14,466 nt of DNA from Candidatus Eiseniibacteriota bacterium (GCA_025453925.1 JALOPK010000045.1:1-14466); one strand, 5' to 3'; positions 7,548-14,466 are shown, counted from the stretch's first letter. The notes: generated by a model not told the origin, from the letters alone. Program-made: numbers and translations.

Positions 7548-10001
7548 ATGTTTGCCACGCCGCTGCTGCTGAGCATCCTGCTGACGACCAGCCCTGATCC
7601 GTACGCCCAGGCCGTGGTGCCGGTGACGAATCGCGCCCAGATCGAGGCCCTGTTGGCGCTGGGTGTGGAGGTCAAACCGGCCGAATCGCCGTCTCTCGTG
7701 CGCCTCATCGGTCGCGCATCCGACCTCGCCCGTGCGGCGGAGGCGGGCTTTCCCGTCCAGGTGGAGATCGCCGATCTCGAGGCATGGGCCAGCTCCCAGA
7801 TGAGCGGGCGGGGCGATTTCGGCGATTACTACACCTATGCGGAGGCCGTGGACAGGATGAACGAACTGCACGCGCTCCACCCTGACCTGGTCACCGCGCC
7901 CCTGAACATCGGCGTCTCCGCACAGGGCAATGTACTGTGGGCCGTGAAGGTCTCCGACAACCCCGCGCAGGATGAGGATGAGCCGGCGATGCTCTTCACC
8001 GGTGTCCATCACGCACGTGAGCCCATCGGCTGCACGCTCTGCCTTGACTTCATCGAGTACCTCGCTTCGGGCTACGGTAGCGATCCTCTGTGCACGTTCC
8101 TCGTCAATGAGCGTGAGTTCTGGCTCATCCCCGTGGTCAATCCGGATGGTTACCTCTACAACGAGAGCACCAACCCCGATGGCGGCGGGTACTGGCGAAA
8201 GAACCGGCGCGTCAACGGCGACGGCTCGTACGGCGTCGACCTCAACAGGAACTACCCGTTCCAGTGGGGATACGACAACAACGGCTCAAGCCCCTCTCCG
8301 TCGGACGACACCTACCGCGGCCCGGCCGCAGGCTCCGAGCCGGAGGTGCAGTCCGTCATCACGTTCTGCCGGCAACAGGGGTTCGTGGCCTCCCAGCACT
8401 GGCACAGCTACTCGAACTACCTGCTCTATCCGTGGGGCTATGCGGACATCCTCACCCCCGACGACGCCGCATTCGACACCCAGGCCGCCGAAGCGACCGC
8501 CGGCATCGGCTACGATACGGGCACCGCCTGGGAGCTGCTGTACAACACCAACGGCGACGCCAATGACTGGGGGTACGGGGACACGTCGAAACCGAAGATC
8601 TTCAGTTGCACCGCGGAGGTGGGCGAGTCATTCTGGCAGGAGTCGTCGATCACTGACCATATCGCCGAGGGGCGGCAGATCGAAATCGTTCAGGCGTTGT
8701 ACGCGGGGCCGCTCCCCGCGCTTGCGGGCATCGCGGTGGACGATGCGCAGGGCAACGGCAACGGCCGGCTTGATCCTGGTGAAGACGCGGCCATTCTCGT
8801 GTCTTTGCGCAATGAGGGATTCCACGGCAACGATGGCGTCGATGCCGCGGTGGTCTGCAGTGACCCGTACATCCAGGTCTCGACTACCATGATGACATTC
8901 GCCCCGTTCCCCGCTTTGGGCGTCACGGCGGGTGCACCCGCGATAGCCGTCACCGTGGACCCCGACTGCCCCGCCGGGTGGGCGGGGTCGTGCAGCCTTG
9001 TGCTGGAGGGTGCATGGATGCGGCCTGATACGGTGGTGGTCCCCATGACCGTGGGGAGGCCCATGGTGCTCGTCGTTGACTCGGACAATGAGCCGACCGA
9101 GACCCGGCTGATGGATGCCCTGGCCCGCGCCCCCATCGCGGTGGATACCTGGTATCAGCCCGCTGCGCCGGTGACCCTTGATCTGTTGCGACGCTATCGC
9201 GCGGTGATCTGGACTGCCGGCGACCAGAACACGTCGTCAGTTCCCTCCGCCGACCGCCAGGCGCTGAGCGCATACCTCGATCTGGGCGGGGCGTTGCTCC
9301 TGTCGGCCGAGAACTACCTCTCGGCGTATGGTTCCGACCCGTTCACGACCGGCTATCTGCATGTCAGCGATTTCACGACCGGCATCGACGTGAACACGGT
9401 GAACGGAGTCGCCGGTGACCCCGTCACGGGCGGCATGGCCATGAGCATCTCGTTCCCAGGGGCCCTCAGCGACACGCCCGACGCTATCGTGCCGGATGCG
9501 CAGGCTGCAGGCATCCTCCGCGTGAACGGCGGGGCGACCCTCACGGCGCTCCGGTATCCGTCCTCAGGATCTTCCGCCTACCGTGTGATCTTCACCGCCA
9601 CCCCGTTGGAGGCGCTCGTCCCCGGGCCCACCTCCCTGGAGCTCATGCTGGGCTCGATGGTGGAATGGCTGCTCCAGTCGTCGGATACCGAACCGCCGGC
9701 GCCGGTCGCCTCGCTGGATACCCAGGCCGGAGGTGGGGCCGGGCAGGCAATCCTCACGTGGGCGCCGTCGTTCGATGACGTCGGTGTCGCCTACTACCGA
9801 GTCTACGAGAGCGAGTTTTCTACGGTGCATGCCCTCCCGGCGCTCCTCGCGGATGTGGTGACGACGACGTCGACCGTCCGCGCCATCGGCCTCCCGGACC
9901 CGGGGAAGGCGTTCTGGGCGGTAACAGCGGTTGATGCAGGGGGCAACGAGTCTGCTCCTTCTCCCATGGCGGGAGGGCTCGTGTTCACCTTGGCGCCATA
10001 A
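7548..10001 (+). CDS. Secreted M14 zinc carboxypeptidase with Ig/GATase-like/FN3-like C-terminal domains
   Basis: 817-aa extracellular metallopeptidase that, by family, removes C-terminal residues from peptides. A signal peptide covers about residues 1-22 (a leucine-rich core ending near YAQA). The M14 domain at about 95-390 is complete: zinc ligands H155 and E158 in HHARE plus H286 in WHSYSNYLLYPWGY, substrate-binding N233/R234 in GVDLNRNYPFQWG, and catalytic E357 in TAEVGE. Beyond it come an Ig-like region with a GNGNGRLDPGE motif (about 395-500), a region resembling a GATase-like fold (starting VLVVDSDNEPTETRLMDAL), and an FN3-like module over the last 85 residues (VASLDTQAGG to the end). 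There is no C-terminal sorting signal or anchor that I recognise. AGGTGAGG five bases before ATG 7548 fixes the start; an upstream in-frame ATG at 7521 has no such site. Confidence 0.93.
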   Translation: MFATPLLLSILLTTSPDPYAQAVVPVTNRAQIEALLALGVEVKPAESPSLVRLIGRASDLARAAEAGFPVQVEIADLEAWASSQMSGRGDFGDYYTYAEAVDRMNELHALHPDLVTAPLNIGVSAQGNVLWAVKVSDNPAQDEDEPAMLFTGVHHAREPIGCTLCLDFIEYLASGYGSDPLCTFLVNEREFWLIPVVNPDGYLYNESTNPDGGGYWRKNRRVNGDGSYGVDLNRNYPFQWGYDNNGSSPSPSDDTYRGPAAGSEPEVQSVITFCRQQGFVASQHWHSYSNYLLYPWGYADILTPDDAAFDTQAAEATAGIGYDTGTAWELLYNTNGDANDWGYGDTSKPKIFSCTAEVGESFWQESSITDHIAEGRQIEIVQALYAGPLPALAGIAVDDAQGNGNGRLDPGEDAAILVSLRNEGFHGNDGVDAAVVCSDPYIQVSTTMMTFAPFPALGVTAGAPAIAVTVDPDCPAGWAGSCSLVLEGAWMRPDTVVVPMTVGRPMVLVVDSDNEPTETRLMDALARAPIAVDTWYQPAAPVTLDLLRRYRAVIWTAGDQNTSSVPSADRQALSAYLDLGGALLLSAENYLSAYGSDPFTTGYLHVSDFTTGIDVNTVNGVAGDPVTGGMAMSISFPGALSDTPDAIVPDAQAAGILRVNGGATLTALRYPSSGSSAYRVIFTATPLEALVPGPTSLELMLGSMVEWLLQSSDTEPPAPVASLDTQAGGGAGQAILTWAPSFDDVGVAYYRVYESEFSTVHALPALLADVVTTTSTVRAIGLPDPGKAFWAVTAVDAGGNESAPSPMAGGLVFTLAP

Positions 10002-10014
10002 CGCCTTGGCGACT

Positions 10015-10044
10015 CCGGCCGGGGCCGTCACGCCGGGGCCGGGG
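10015..10044. repeat. GC-rich direct repeat with weak hairpin after the M14 gene
   Basis: GCCGGGGCCG occurs twice, at 10018-10027 and 10032-10041, separated by TCAC. The same stretch can fold with CCGGCC (10015-10020) pairing to GGCCGG (10037-10042). It starts 14 bp past the M14 peptidase stop, so it might help end transcription, but there is no T-tract and the arms are short. Low-complexity GC sequence is an equally good explanation. Confidence 0.3.
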
Positions 10045-10191
10045 CGAGGGAGACTGCATCCTGGATGGCGGTGAATCGGGCGGGGGAATCGGTGCCGTTA
10101 CGGCCCGTGCGGCTAACGTGGCGGTGGGGCCACCGTGCGCCTGGTGGCCGAGCCATACGCCGGAGCCTCGGGTAGAACGCCCGGGAGGTCA

Positions 10192-10212
10192 TCCGTTCCC
10201 CGGCGGAACGGA
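10192..10212. terminator. Perfect 8-bp hairpin between convergent genes
   Basis: TCCGTTCC (10192-10199) and GGAACGGA (10205-10212) are exact inverted repeats around a 5-base loop (CCGGC). The hairpin lies 6 bp past the stop of the minus-strand lipoprotein gene and about 190 bp past the plus-strand M14 gene, a position suited to a bidirectional terminator. No run of T follows on either strand, so it is not a textbook intrinsic terminator. A second, shorter palindrome (CGGTGGGGCCACCG, 10122-10135) lies in the same gap. Confidence 0.45.
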
Positions 10213-10218
10213 GACGTG

Positions 10219-10728
10219 CTACCGCCCCACGGTGGCCCGCCAGAGATCCGACGCCTCGTGAATCAGGTCGATGTCATCGACCTCGATGGGCGAGGTTGAG
10301 GAGGTGAAGACCCGCAGCCAGATCCCGTGGTCTGAAGAGCCGGAAGGAAGCAGGATAGTCGTTGAGGCGAAGTCCGCGCCGAGTTCGACGGGCTGCAACG
10401 TGAGTTGCTGCGCCGGATCGTCCAGGCCGAACCCCCAGAGATCGAGGTGCAGTGCGCTGTCTGGATCGGTCGCCCGGGCGCGGACGGTGAGCACCAGGGT
10501 TCCGGTATCCGGCAGAGGCGGGAGCAGCCGCATGGCCGTCGCGGGGCCCGCTTCGCCGGCCCGCGGGAGCATCATCACCCCTCCCTCAACCACGCAGCCC
10601 TCCAATCGCCACTCCGCCGGAGAATCCATGCCGTCGCGAATGAGGGGGGTGTGGGCAGGCGTCGGTCCCTGACATGCCGTCAGCATGCACACGAGCACGG
10701 GGATCGGACCTGCAAGACCATGCCGCAT
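10219..10728 (-). CDS. Small lipoprotein with predicted beta-sandwich (carbohydrate-binding-like) domain
   Basis: 169-aa predicted lipoprotein. The N-terminus MRHGLAGPIPVLVCMLTAC carries a lipobox LTAC with the lipidated cysteine at C19, so the product should be membrane-anchored and handled by the Lol pathway. The mature part is short, about 150 residues, with alternating hydrophobic strands (LVLTVRARATDPDSALHLDL, STTILLP, IWLRVFTSS) ending in IEVDDIDLIHE. That pattern resembles CBM/galactose-binding jelly-roll modules, but I cannot name a family. I chose the second of two adjacent ATGs (10728), six bases after a GGGAG site; the first (10731) is nearly equivalent. The frame is open as far as 11025, but that would cross the divergent sulfatase-like gene. 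Faces that gene across a shared promoter region. Confidence 0.75.
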   Translation of the reverse strand: MRHGLAGPIPVLVCMLTACQGPTPAHTPLIRDGMDSPAEWRLEGCVVEGGVMMLPRAGEAGPATAMRLLPPLPDTGTLVLTVRARATDPDSALHLDLWGFGLDDPAQQLTLQPVELGADFASTTILLPSGSSDHGIWLRVFTSSTSPIEVDDIDLIHEASDLWRATVGR

Positions 10729-10767
10729 CATAGGCTCCCGCGGTGAGTAGAGTACGGGTGTACCGGG

Positions 10768-10796
10768 TTGTTCGAGGCGTAGGTGGCTCTTACATT
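10768..10796 (+). promoter_or_regulatory. Candidate promoter for the sulfatase-like gene
   Basis: TTGTTC (10768-10773) and TACATT (10791-10796) are 17 bp apart, matching three and four consensus bases. Transcription would begin around 10803, followed by AAGGAG (10814-10819) and the GTG start at 10825. This is a by-eye match with moderate support; its -10 overlaps the opposing candidate's -10. Confidence 0.35.
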
Positions 10797-10815
10797 GCCC
10801 GCAACGCCCTGTCAA
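10787..10815 (-). promoter_or_regulatory. Candidate promoter for the lipoprotein gene
   Basis: On the minus strand a perfect TTGACA (10810-10815) is followed after 17 bp by TAAGAG (10787-10792), a poor -10 with three matches. The leader to the ATG at 10728 would be about 50 nt. The -35 overlaps the Shine-Dalgarno of the divergent sulfatase-like gene, so part of the match could be fortuitous. Confidence 0.35.
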
Positions 10816-10824
10816 GGAGTCAAT

Positions 10825-11838
10825 GTGCGATTTGCCTTCGTGGTCATGCTCACGACCCTGCTGGCACGCTGTGCCGCCCCGCCCCCGCTGGTGATCCTTG
10901 CCACGGTCGATGGCCCGCCTGTCTGGCCCACGGGCTATCTCCTCGGCGGCACGGATGGATGGCCGCTGGTGGCGCATTCGGATACGTGCGCGCACCTCTT
11001 GGCTTCGTTCCACGAGGGGTTCCACGCGCCGTGGGCCTATCCGCCCTCAGGCGCCGCCCGAGGCCAGGGTTCACTGCTCACTCTGGCCAGGAGGGAAGGA
11101 TGGGCCACCGGAGTCTTCGCCGCGGCGAGCGACACGCTTCGCCCCGTGTTCGAGCGCCTGGGGAGATGCGCGGAGACCGTCAGCATCCATCCGTCAGGTG
11201 ACGCCGGATGGGCCTCCGCCCTCGCGGCGGCTCGCCTCTGGGCGGCGACCAACCGCGCACCCCGCTTCGCCGCGGTGCACTTCTCGCTTCAGAACCTTTC
11301 CGCCGGTAGCACGGGCGCCGCTGCGCTGGTAGCGTTCTGGAACGCCCTCTCGGCGCTGGTCCGTGACTCCGGTGCCCATTCGGCGTTGGTGGGCGTGTAC
11401 GTGCGCGACTGGTCGATGCCCCTTGACGCGGAGGGAGGAGCCCGCCTCAGGGTAACCGGCTGGATACCGGGTTCGCCCCCCCCGGGCGGGACGATCCTGT
11501 CCACGCTGGATGTCGCGCCCACCGTTGCGGGCGTGCTGGGCCTCCTCTATACGCCGGACTATCCCGGTCAGTCGCTGGCGGTGCATGCATCCGGAATCCG
11601 GGTCGAGCCCGTGGTGTTCGCCCGCCAGGGCCACCGCCTGGTCATGGGACAGCGCTGGCTGCTGGTCCTTGACCGACTCCAGGATCCCGCGCTCCCCGAC
11701 AGGATGCGCCTTTTCGATCTGTGGCGGGGGGAGTTCTCGGCGCGAGGTTCGCGGGAACCCGAGGCTCTGGCGCTACTGCGCGCCATCCCCGGCCGCGGCG
11801 AGTCTCCCCTTCAGGAGGGTCAACACCCGGTCCCGTAG
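10825..11838 (+). CDS. Sulfatase/alkaline-phosphatase-superfamily-like exported protein, catalytic motifs degenerate
   Basis: 337-aa exported protein. The order of segments follows a sulfatase: a hydrophobic strand VILATVDG (23-30) where sulfatases have an I-D-T/D strand, an APWAYPPSG...SLLTLARREGWATGVFA stretch (68-99), AAVHFSLQNLSAG (149-161), and a C-terminal STLDVAPTVAGVLGL...PGQSL block (226-251) resembling the D-xAPT-LLGL..G.SL motif. The nucleophile motif C/S-x-P-x-R and the DHG metal motif are absent; the corresponding strand ends in VYVRDWSMPL. The N-terminus (VRFAFVVMLTTLLARCAAPP) could be a signal peptide or an atypical lipobox (R before C16). GTG 10825 is favoured by AAGGAG five bases upstream over an in-frame ATG at 10783. 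The last 66 bp overlap dacB tail-to-tail. Probably a non-catalytic or highly diverged relative. Confidence 0.62.
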   Translation: MRFAFVVMLTTLLARCAAPPPLVILATVDGPPVWPTGYLLGGTDGWPLVAHSDTCAHLLASFHEGFHAPWAYPPSGAARGQGSLLTLARREGWATGVFAAASDTLRPVFERLGRCAETVSIHPSGDAGWASALAAARLWAATNRAPRFAAVHFSLQNLSAGSTGAAALVAFWNALSALVRDSGAHSALVGVYVRDWSMPLDAEGGARLRVTGWIPGSPPPGGTILSTLDVAPTVAGVLGLLYTPDYPGQSLAVHASGIRVEPVVFARQGHRLVMGQRWLLVLDRLQDPALPDRMRLFDLWRGEFSARGSREPEALALLRAIPGRGESPLQEGQHPVP

Positions 11839-12999
11839 GCCGACGTTTCCCTCCAACAGGATCGCGAAGCTTGCGGTGCGTCCATCCTGCAGGGTCATGT
11901 AGCCGGCGAGGCAGGTGACGCCGGCAAGCGTGCCGGTCTTCGCCCTCACCCCCTTGTACAGCGGAAGAAGCAAGTCGTAACCGTGATCCCGGAGATGGTG
12001 GAGCAGGGCCACGATCTGCCGGGGAGTCAGTCTGTTGGCCCGTGACAGCCCCGACCCCTCCTTCACTTCGAACCCTTCGAATCGGAGTTCATCGGCAAGG
12101 AAGGCCCGCACCATGGCGACGCCGTCGGCCATGCCTACGGGCCGGCCGCCGTTCTCCCTCGCCGCCGCGGCCAGCATCAGCATATTGGCGATGACATTGT
12201 TCGAATACTCCAGCATCGCCGCCACAACGCCCTCGACTGACTGTTGGCTCTGGTGACGGTAGCGGACCGAGGAGGGCGTGCAGGGCTCGAGCGACGTTGA
12301 ATCGCCAACGGAGATCCCCCGTTCCCTCAGGATCTCCCTCAGCAGTTCCAGAGCGTACAGCGGTGCGGTCGTGACGCCGTTCCTGATGGGGAGGCGGTGA
12401 TCGCCCCGTCTCCCCGCCTTCTTGCCCATCTCCCGCGCGATGGGGGTGAGCGGAGTCTCCGGCTCCCCCGATCCGATGGTCCCGTTGGCCCCGATGGACA
12501 CGGCCACAGTGTTGAAGTTGACGGAGAAGGCCGAGACACCCGCGTCATACGGATTTGCACTCACCCCCAGCCCATCGACCTCCAGCGGCTGGACAAACAA
12601 CCCACAGTCGGCGGAGAGCCGGGAAACGTCGGTAACGCCGAGAGCCGCCAGCGAATCGGCCGCCCTCCGCAACGACTCGCTGACCAGAAACGGGTCCCCA
12701 CCACCCACGACGCACAGACCGTGCGACACGGGGTCAAAGACGAAATCCGTCGTCAACCTGGCCTTGGGCCCCAACGCATGAAGCGCGGCCGCAGCCGTGG
12801 CCAGTTTCATCACCGATGCCGGCGTACGGAACTCATCGCTGTGCCACGAGAGCAAAACCGTTCCGCTGTCGTCTTCGACATGCACGCCGCCGACACGGAC
12901 GAGACGCGCGAGCTCGGTTTCAGGCGATGCCGGCGAGGCAGCAAGAATGGCGGCGAGGAGCAGCGTCAAGGAAACAGGTCCAGGTTGTGCTCGGCCCAC
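11773..12999 (-). CDS. dacB: D-alanyl-D-alanine carboxypeptidase/endopeptidase, DacB (PBP4) family
   Basis: Periplasmic class C penicillin-binding protein that trims peptidoglycan stem peptides and cross-links. Active-site motifs from the GTG start are SVMK (S62, K65), SNN (S266, N268) and KTG (K354). The family blocks GGGDPFL and EGSGLSR are also present. About 408 aa is shorter than the roughly 480 aa of enterobacterial PBP4. Start is uncertain: GTG 12999 gives VGRAQPGPVSLTLLLAAILAASPASP, a credible signal peptide with a positive n-region, and it lies inside the epimerase gene by 34 bp. TTG 12969 would overlap the epimerase stop as TTGA but lacks charge and a ribosome site. The frame upstream to 13110 is inside the epimerase gene and not family-like. 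Third gene of the right-hand operon. Confidence 0.88.
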   Translation of the reverse strand: MGRAQPGPVSLTLLLAAILAASPASPETELARLVRVGGVHVEDDSGTVLLSWHSDEFRTPASVMKLATAAAALHALGPKARLTTDFVFDPVSHGLCVVGGGDPFLVSESLRRAADSLAALGVTDVSRLSADCGLFVQPLEVDGLGVSANPYDAGVSAFSVNFNTVAVSIGANGTIGSGEPETPLTPIAREMGKKAGRRGDHRLPIRNGVTTAPLYALELLREILRERGISVGDSTSLEPCTPSSVRYRHQSQQSVEGVVAAMLEYSNNVIANMLMLAAAARENGGRPVGMADGVAMVRAFLADELRFEGFEVKEGSGLSRANRLTPRQIVALLHHLRDHGYDLLLPLYKGVRAKTGTLAGVTCLAGYMTLQDGRTASFAILLEGNVGLRDRVLTLLKGRLAAAGDGAQ

Positions 13000-13982
13000 C
13001 TGAAGATGGCTTCCACTCCGTCTTCGACCCCCATCTGCGGGGTCCATCCAAGCACTTCCGTGGCCCGGGCGATGCTGCTGACGTACACCTTCTGGTCTCC
13101 CGACCGCCACGGCCCGAACTCGACGGATGCCGGGGGCGTTCCCCGTGATGAGGCCATGTCGAGCACCGCGTGGATGGGCACGGCATTGCCCGGGCCGCCT
13201 CCGATGTTGAGGATCATTCCAGGGGAGGCAGGTGCCGCCTCCCTCGCCCGGAGCATCGCCGCAACGAGGTCACTCACATACAGAATGTCACGAACTTGCT
13301 TGCCGTCTCCGTACACCCTCACCGGCCGGCCCTTGAGACATGATGCCGCGAAGTGCATGACCCATCCCTGATCCTCGTTGCCGAACTGATGGGGACCATA
13401 GATGCAGGACATCCGAAACACGACGCTGGGCACACCGTAGATCCGGGCATAGTCCCGAATGTACTGATCGGCGCACCCCTTGGAACAGCCGTATGGACTG
13501 TGAAAATCCAGTGGCGTGCGTTCGTCGAGACCACCGCTCAGGGCGGGGATGATGTAGCGGTCCCCGGCATCCACCACCTCGAGGTGTTCGAGGCCGCCGT
13601 ACACCTTGTTGGTCGAGGTGAAGATCACGACGGGAACCGGGGTCTGGACACGACAGGCCTCCAGCACATTGAGCGTGCCCAGGGCGTTCACGTCGAAATC
13701 CAGCCGGGGGTCGGCGATACTGGTCGTGACGGCGACCTGGGCGGCCAGATGGAACACCGCGTCGACGCCGGACGCTGCCCCGGCCAGCACCCGCGCGTCA
13801 CGGATGTCCCCGTGGATGAACGTGAACCGAGGAGACCCGAGGCTCCGCAGCCACCGGAGATTGTGTTCCGTCCCACGACGACTGAGATTGTCGACGGCCA
13901 CAACGTCTTCACCGCGGGCAAGAAGTTCCGCGGTGAGGTTGGCGCCAACGAAACCGGCTCCGCCGGTCACCAGATTCCGCAT
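12966..13982 (-). CDS. NAD-dependent nucleotide-sugar epimerase, CDP-paratose 2-epimerase-like
   Basis: 338-aa extended short-chain dehydrogenase acting on a nucleotide-activated sugar in the cytoplasm. The Rossmann glycine motif GGAGFVG is at 7-13, catalytic Y164-x3-K168 lies in HSPYGCSKG, and S123/T124 are in FTSTNKVYG. The stretches DFHSPYGCSKGCADQYIRDY, FRMSCIYGPHQFGNEDQGW and VYGDGKQVRDILYV are the strongest reason for the CDP-paratose/tyvelose 2-epimerase (RfbE/Tyv) assignment rather than GalE or RfbB. Actual sugar is uncertain. The ATG at 13982 has a GGAGG site about 9 bp upstream, overlapping the upstream radical SAM stop codon (TAGGAGG). An in-frame extension to 14084 falls in the radical SAM gene and is rejected. 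No other CDP-sugar genes (such as rfbF/G/H) are visible here. Confidence 0.85.
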   Translation of the reverse strand: MRNLVTGGAGFVGANLTAELLARGEDVVAVDNLSRRGTEHNLRWLRSLGSPRFTFIHGDIRDARVLAGAASGVDAVFHLAAQVAVTTSIADPRLDFDVNALGTLNVLEACRVQTPVPVVIFTSTNKVYGGLEHLEVVDAGDRYIIPALSGGLDERTPLDFHSPYGCSKGCADQYIRDYARIYGVPSVVFRMSCIYGPHQFGNEDQGWVMHFAASCLKGRPVRVYGDGKQVRDILYVSDLVAAMLRAREAAPASPGMILNIGGGPGNAVPIHAVLDMASSRGTPPASVEFGPWRSGDQKVYVSSIARATEVLGWTPQMGVEDGVEAIFRWAEHNLDLFP

Positions 13983-13996
13983 GGTTTCGTTTCCTC

Positions 13997-14466
13997 CTAT
14001 CGGGCCCGCGAGATGCGGATCAATGCCTTCCGGACCCTGCGCAGCCACCCGTGTCGGTGCGGGCGCGGCCCGCGGTGTTCCCACTCCTTGTAGGCCAGCC
14101 TGAGCAGATCCTCGAGATCCGAAGCGCTCAGCTCGTCGGTCCGCACCACCGATCGGGAGTACCCGTCGTAGAGTGACCAGTCCTTTGACACCAGGTAGCC
14201 TCCCCGGTCCAGCTCGTCGTAGAACGAGGAGCCCGGGAAGGGGGTCGCCAGCGAGAACTGCACCGTATCCGGCGCGAGCTCATGGGCGAGTTCGATGGTG
14301 CGCAACGCGGTCTCGCGCGTCTCCCCGGGCAGGCCGAACATGAAGGTCAAGTGCGTGCGAATGCCGAGAGCCTTGCACGCGGCGGCGGCGCTGCGGACTC
14401 GGTTCAGATCGAGATGCTTGCCGCATCTCTCGACGATGCGCTGCTCCGCGGATTCCACACCGAACT
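13997..14466 (-). CDS. Radical SAM protein (N-terminal part outside window)
   Basis: Only the C-terminal 156 or so residues are visible; the CxxxCxxC cluster motif is beyond the right edge. The part seen has the usual SAM-barrel tail: FGVESAEQRIVE, a conserved segment in the second half of the barrel; LDLNRVRSAAAACKALGI; HLTFMFGLPGETRETALRTIELA; and ATPFPGSSFYDEL. These closely resemble cobalamin-binding radical SAM enzymes and related lipid or glycan modifiers. The C-terminus after about residue 140 of the visible part is basic. The stop lies 14 bp before the epimerase ATG, so the genes are cotranscribed. The exact reaction cannot be told without the N-terminus. Confidence 0.82.
   Translation of the reverse strand, partial: FGVESAEQRIVERCGKHLDLNRVRSAAAACKALGIRTHLTFMFGLPGETRETALRTIELAHELAPDTVQFSLATPFPGSSFYDELDRGGYLVSKDWSLYDGYSRSVVRTDELSASDLEDLLRLAYKEWEHRGPRPHRHGWLRRVRKALIRISRAR

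Noticed and set aside
6601-8892. Frames 6601-7572 and 7972-8892 in other phases of DUF362 and M14 genes
   Set aside because: Overlapped by genes with complete catalytic or iron-sulfur motifs; the alternatives are R/S/T/P-rich shadows.
10783-10824. Upstream ATG start for the sulfatase-like gene
   Set aside because: It lies within the candidate promoter, has no Shine-Dalgarno, and would put polar residues before the hydrophobic export signal; GTG 10825 has AAGGAG.
12397-14093. Long plus-strand frames (12397-13371, 13353-14093) opposite dacB and the epimerase
   Set aside because: Antisense to genes with intact active-site motifs; the translations show no domain.
1-14466. tRNA, rRNA, CRISPR arrays, insertion sequences
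   Set aside because: Read through for repeats with spacers, terminal inverted repeats, transposase motifs and tRNA cloverleaf sequence; none recognised, and almost all DNA is in coding frames.

Overview
This GC-rich window carries eleven genes with no RNA genes, mobile elements or CRISPR arrays that I can see. The gene set points to a diderm bacterium: there is a LolD-type lipoprotein-export ATPase, a lipobox lipoprotein, secreted multidomain proteins, a PBP4-type carboxypeptidase and a nucleotide-sugar epimerase. It also carries the McsA/McsB protein-arginine kinase pair next to ClpC, which is best known from Firmicutes. That mixture, together with secreted peptidases carrying Ig/FN3-like tails, is what I would expect from an FCB-group or related candidate phylum (Gemmatimonadota-, Eisenbacteria- or Krumholzibacteria-like). 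The lineage is an inference from gene content only.

Left block, minus strand (1-3920): lolD -> mcsA -> mcsB -> clpC, read right to left and tightly coupled (17-bp overlap, ATGA overlap, 21-bp gap). clpC runs off the left edge after its N-domain, first AAA+ module and M-domain. A good sigma70-like promoter lies just upstream of lolD. No ctsR gene is present in front of mcsA; lolD sits in that place. McsB phosphorylates arginines on damaged proteins, McsA assists it, and ClpC (with ClpP encoded elsewhere) degrades the tagged proteins.

Plus-strand block (3994-7456): a membrane-anchored TPR protein, an RNase H-like (YprB-type) exonuclease, and a DUF362 protein with two ferredoxin 4Fe-4S motifs. 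Consecutive genes overlap by 4 bp (GTGA, ATGA), so the three are probably translationally coupled. I do not know of a described pathway joining them. Next, 91 bp downstream, is a large secreted M14 zinc carboxypeptidase (7548-10001) with Ig-like, GATase-like and FN3-like C-terminal regions.

Middle (10002-10824): a 217-bp intergenic stretch with GC-rich repeats and a perfect hairpin, then a small minus-strand lipoprotein with a predicted beta-sandwich. It is divergent from a plus-strand sulfatase-like protein whose metal-binding motifs appear lost. The 93-bp divergent region holds two overlapping candidate promoters.

Right block, minus strand (11773-14466): a radical SAM protein (cut by the right edge) -> CDP-paratose 2-epimerase-like protein -> DacB/PBP4-like carboxypeptidase, closely spaced or overlapping. 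Its last 66 bp overlap tail-to-tail with the sulfatase-like gene. This looks like part of an envelope or surface-glycan locus.
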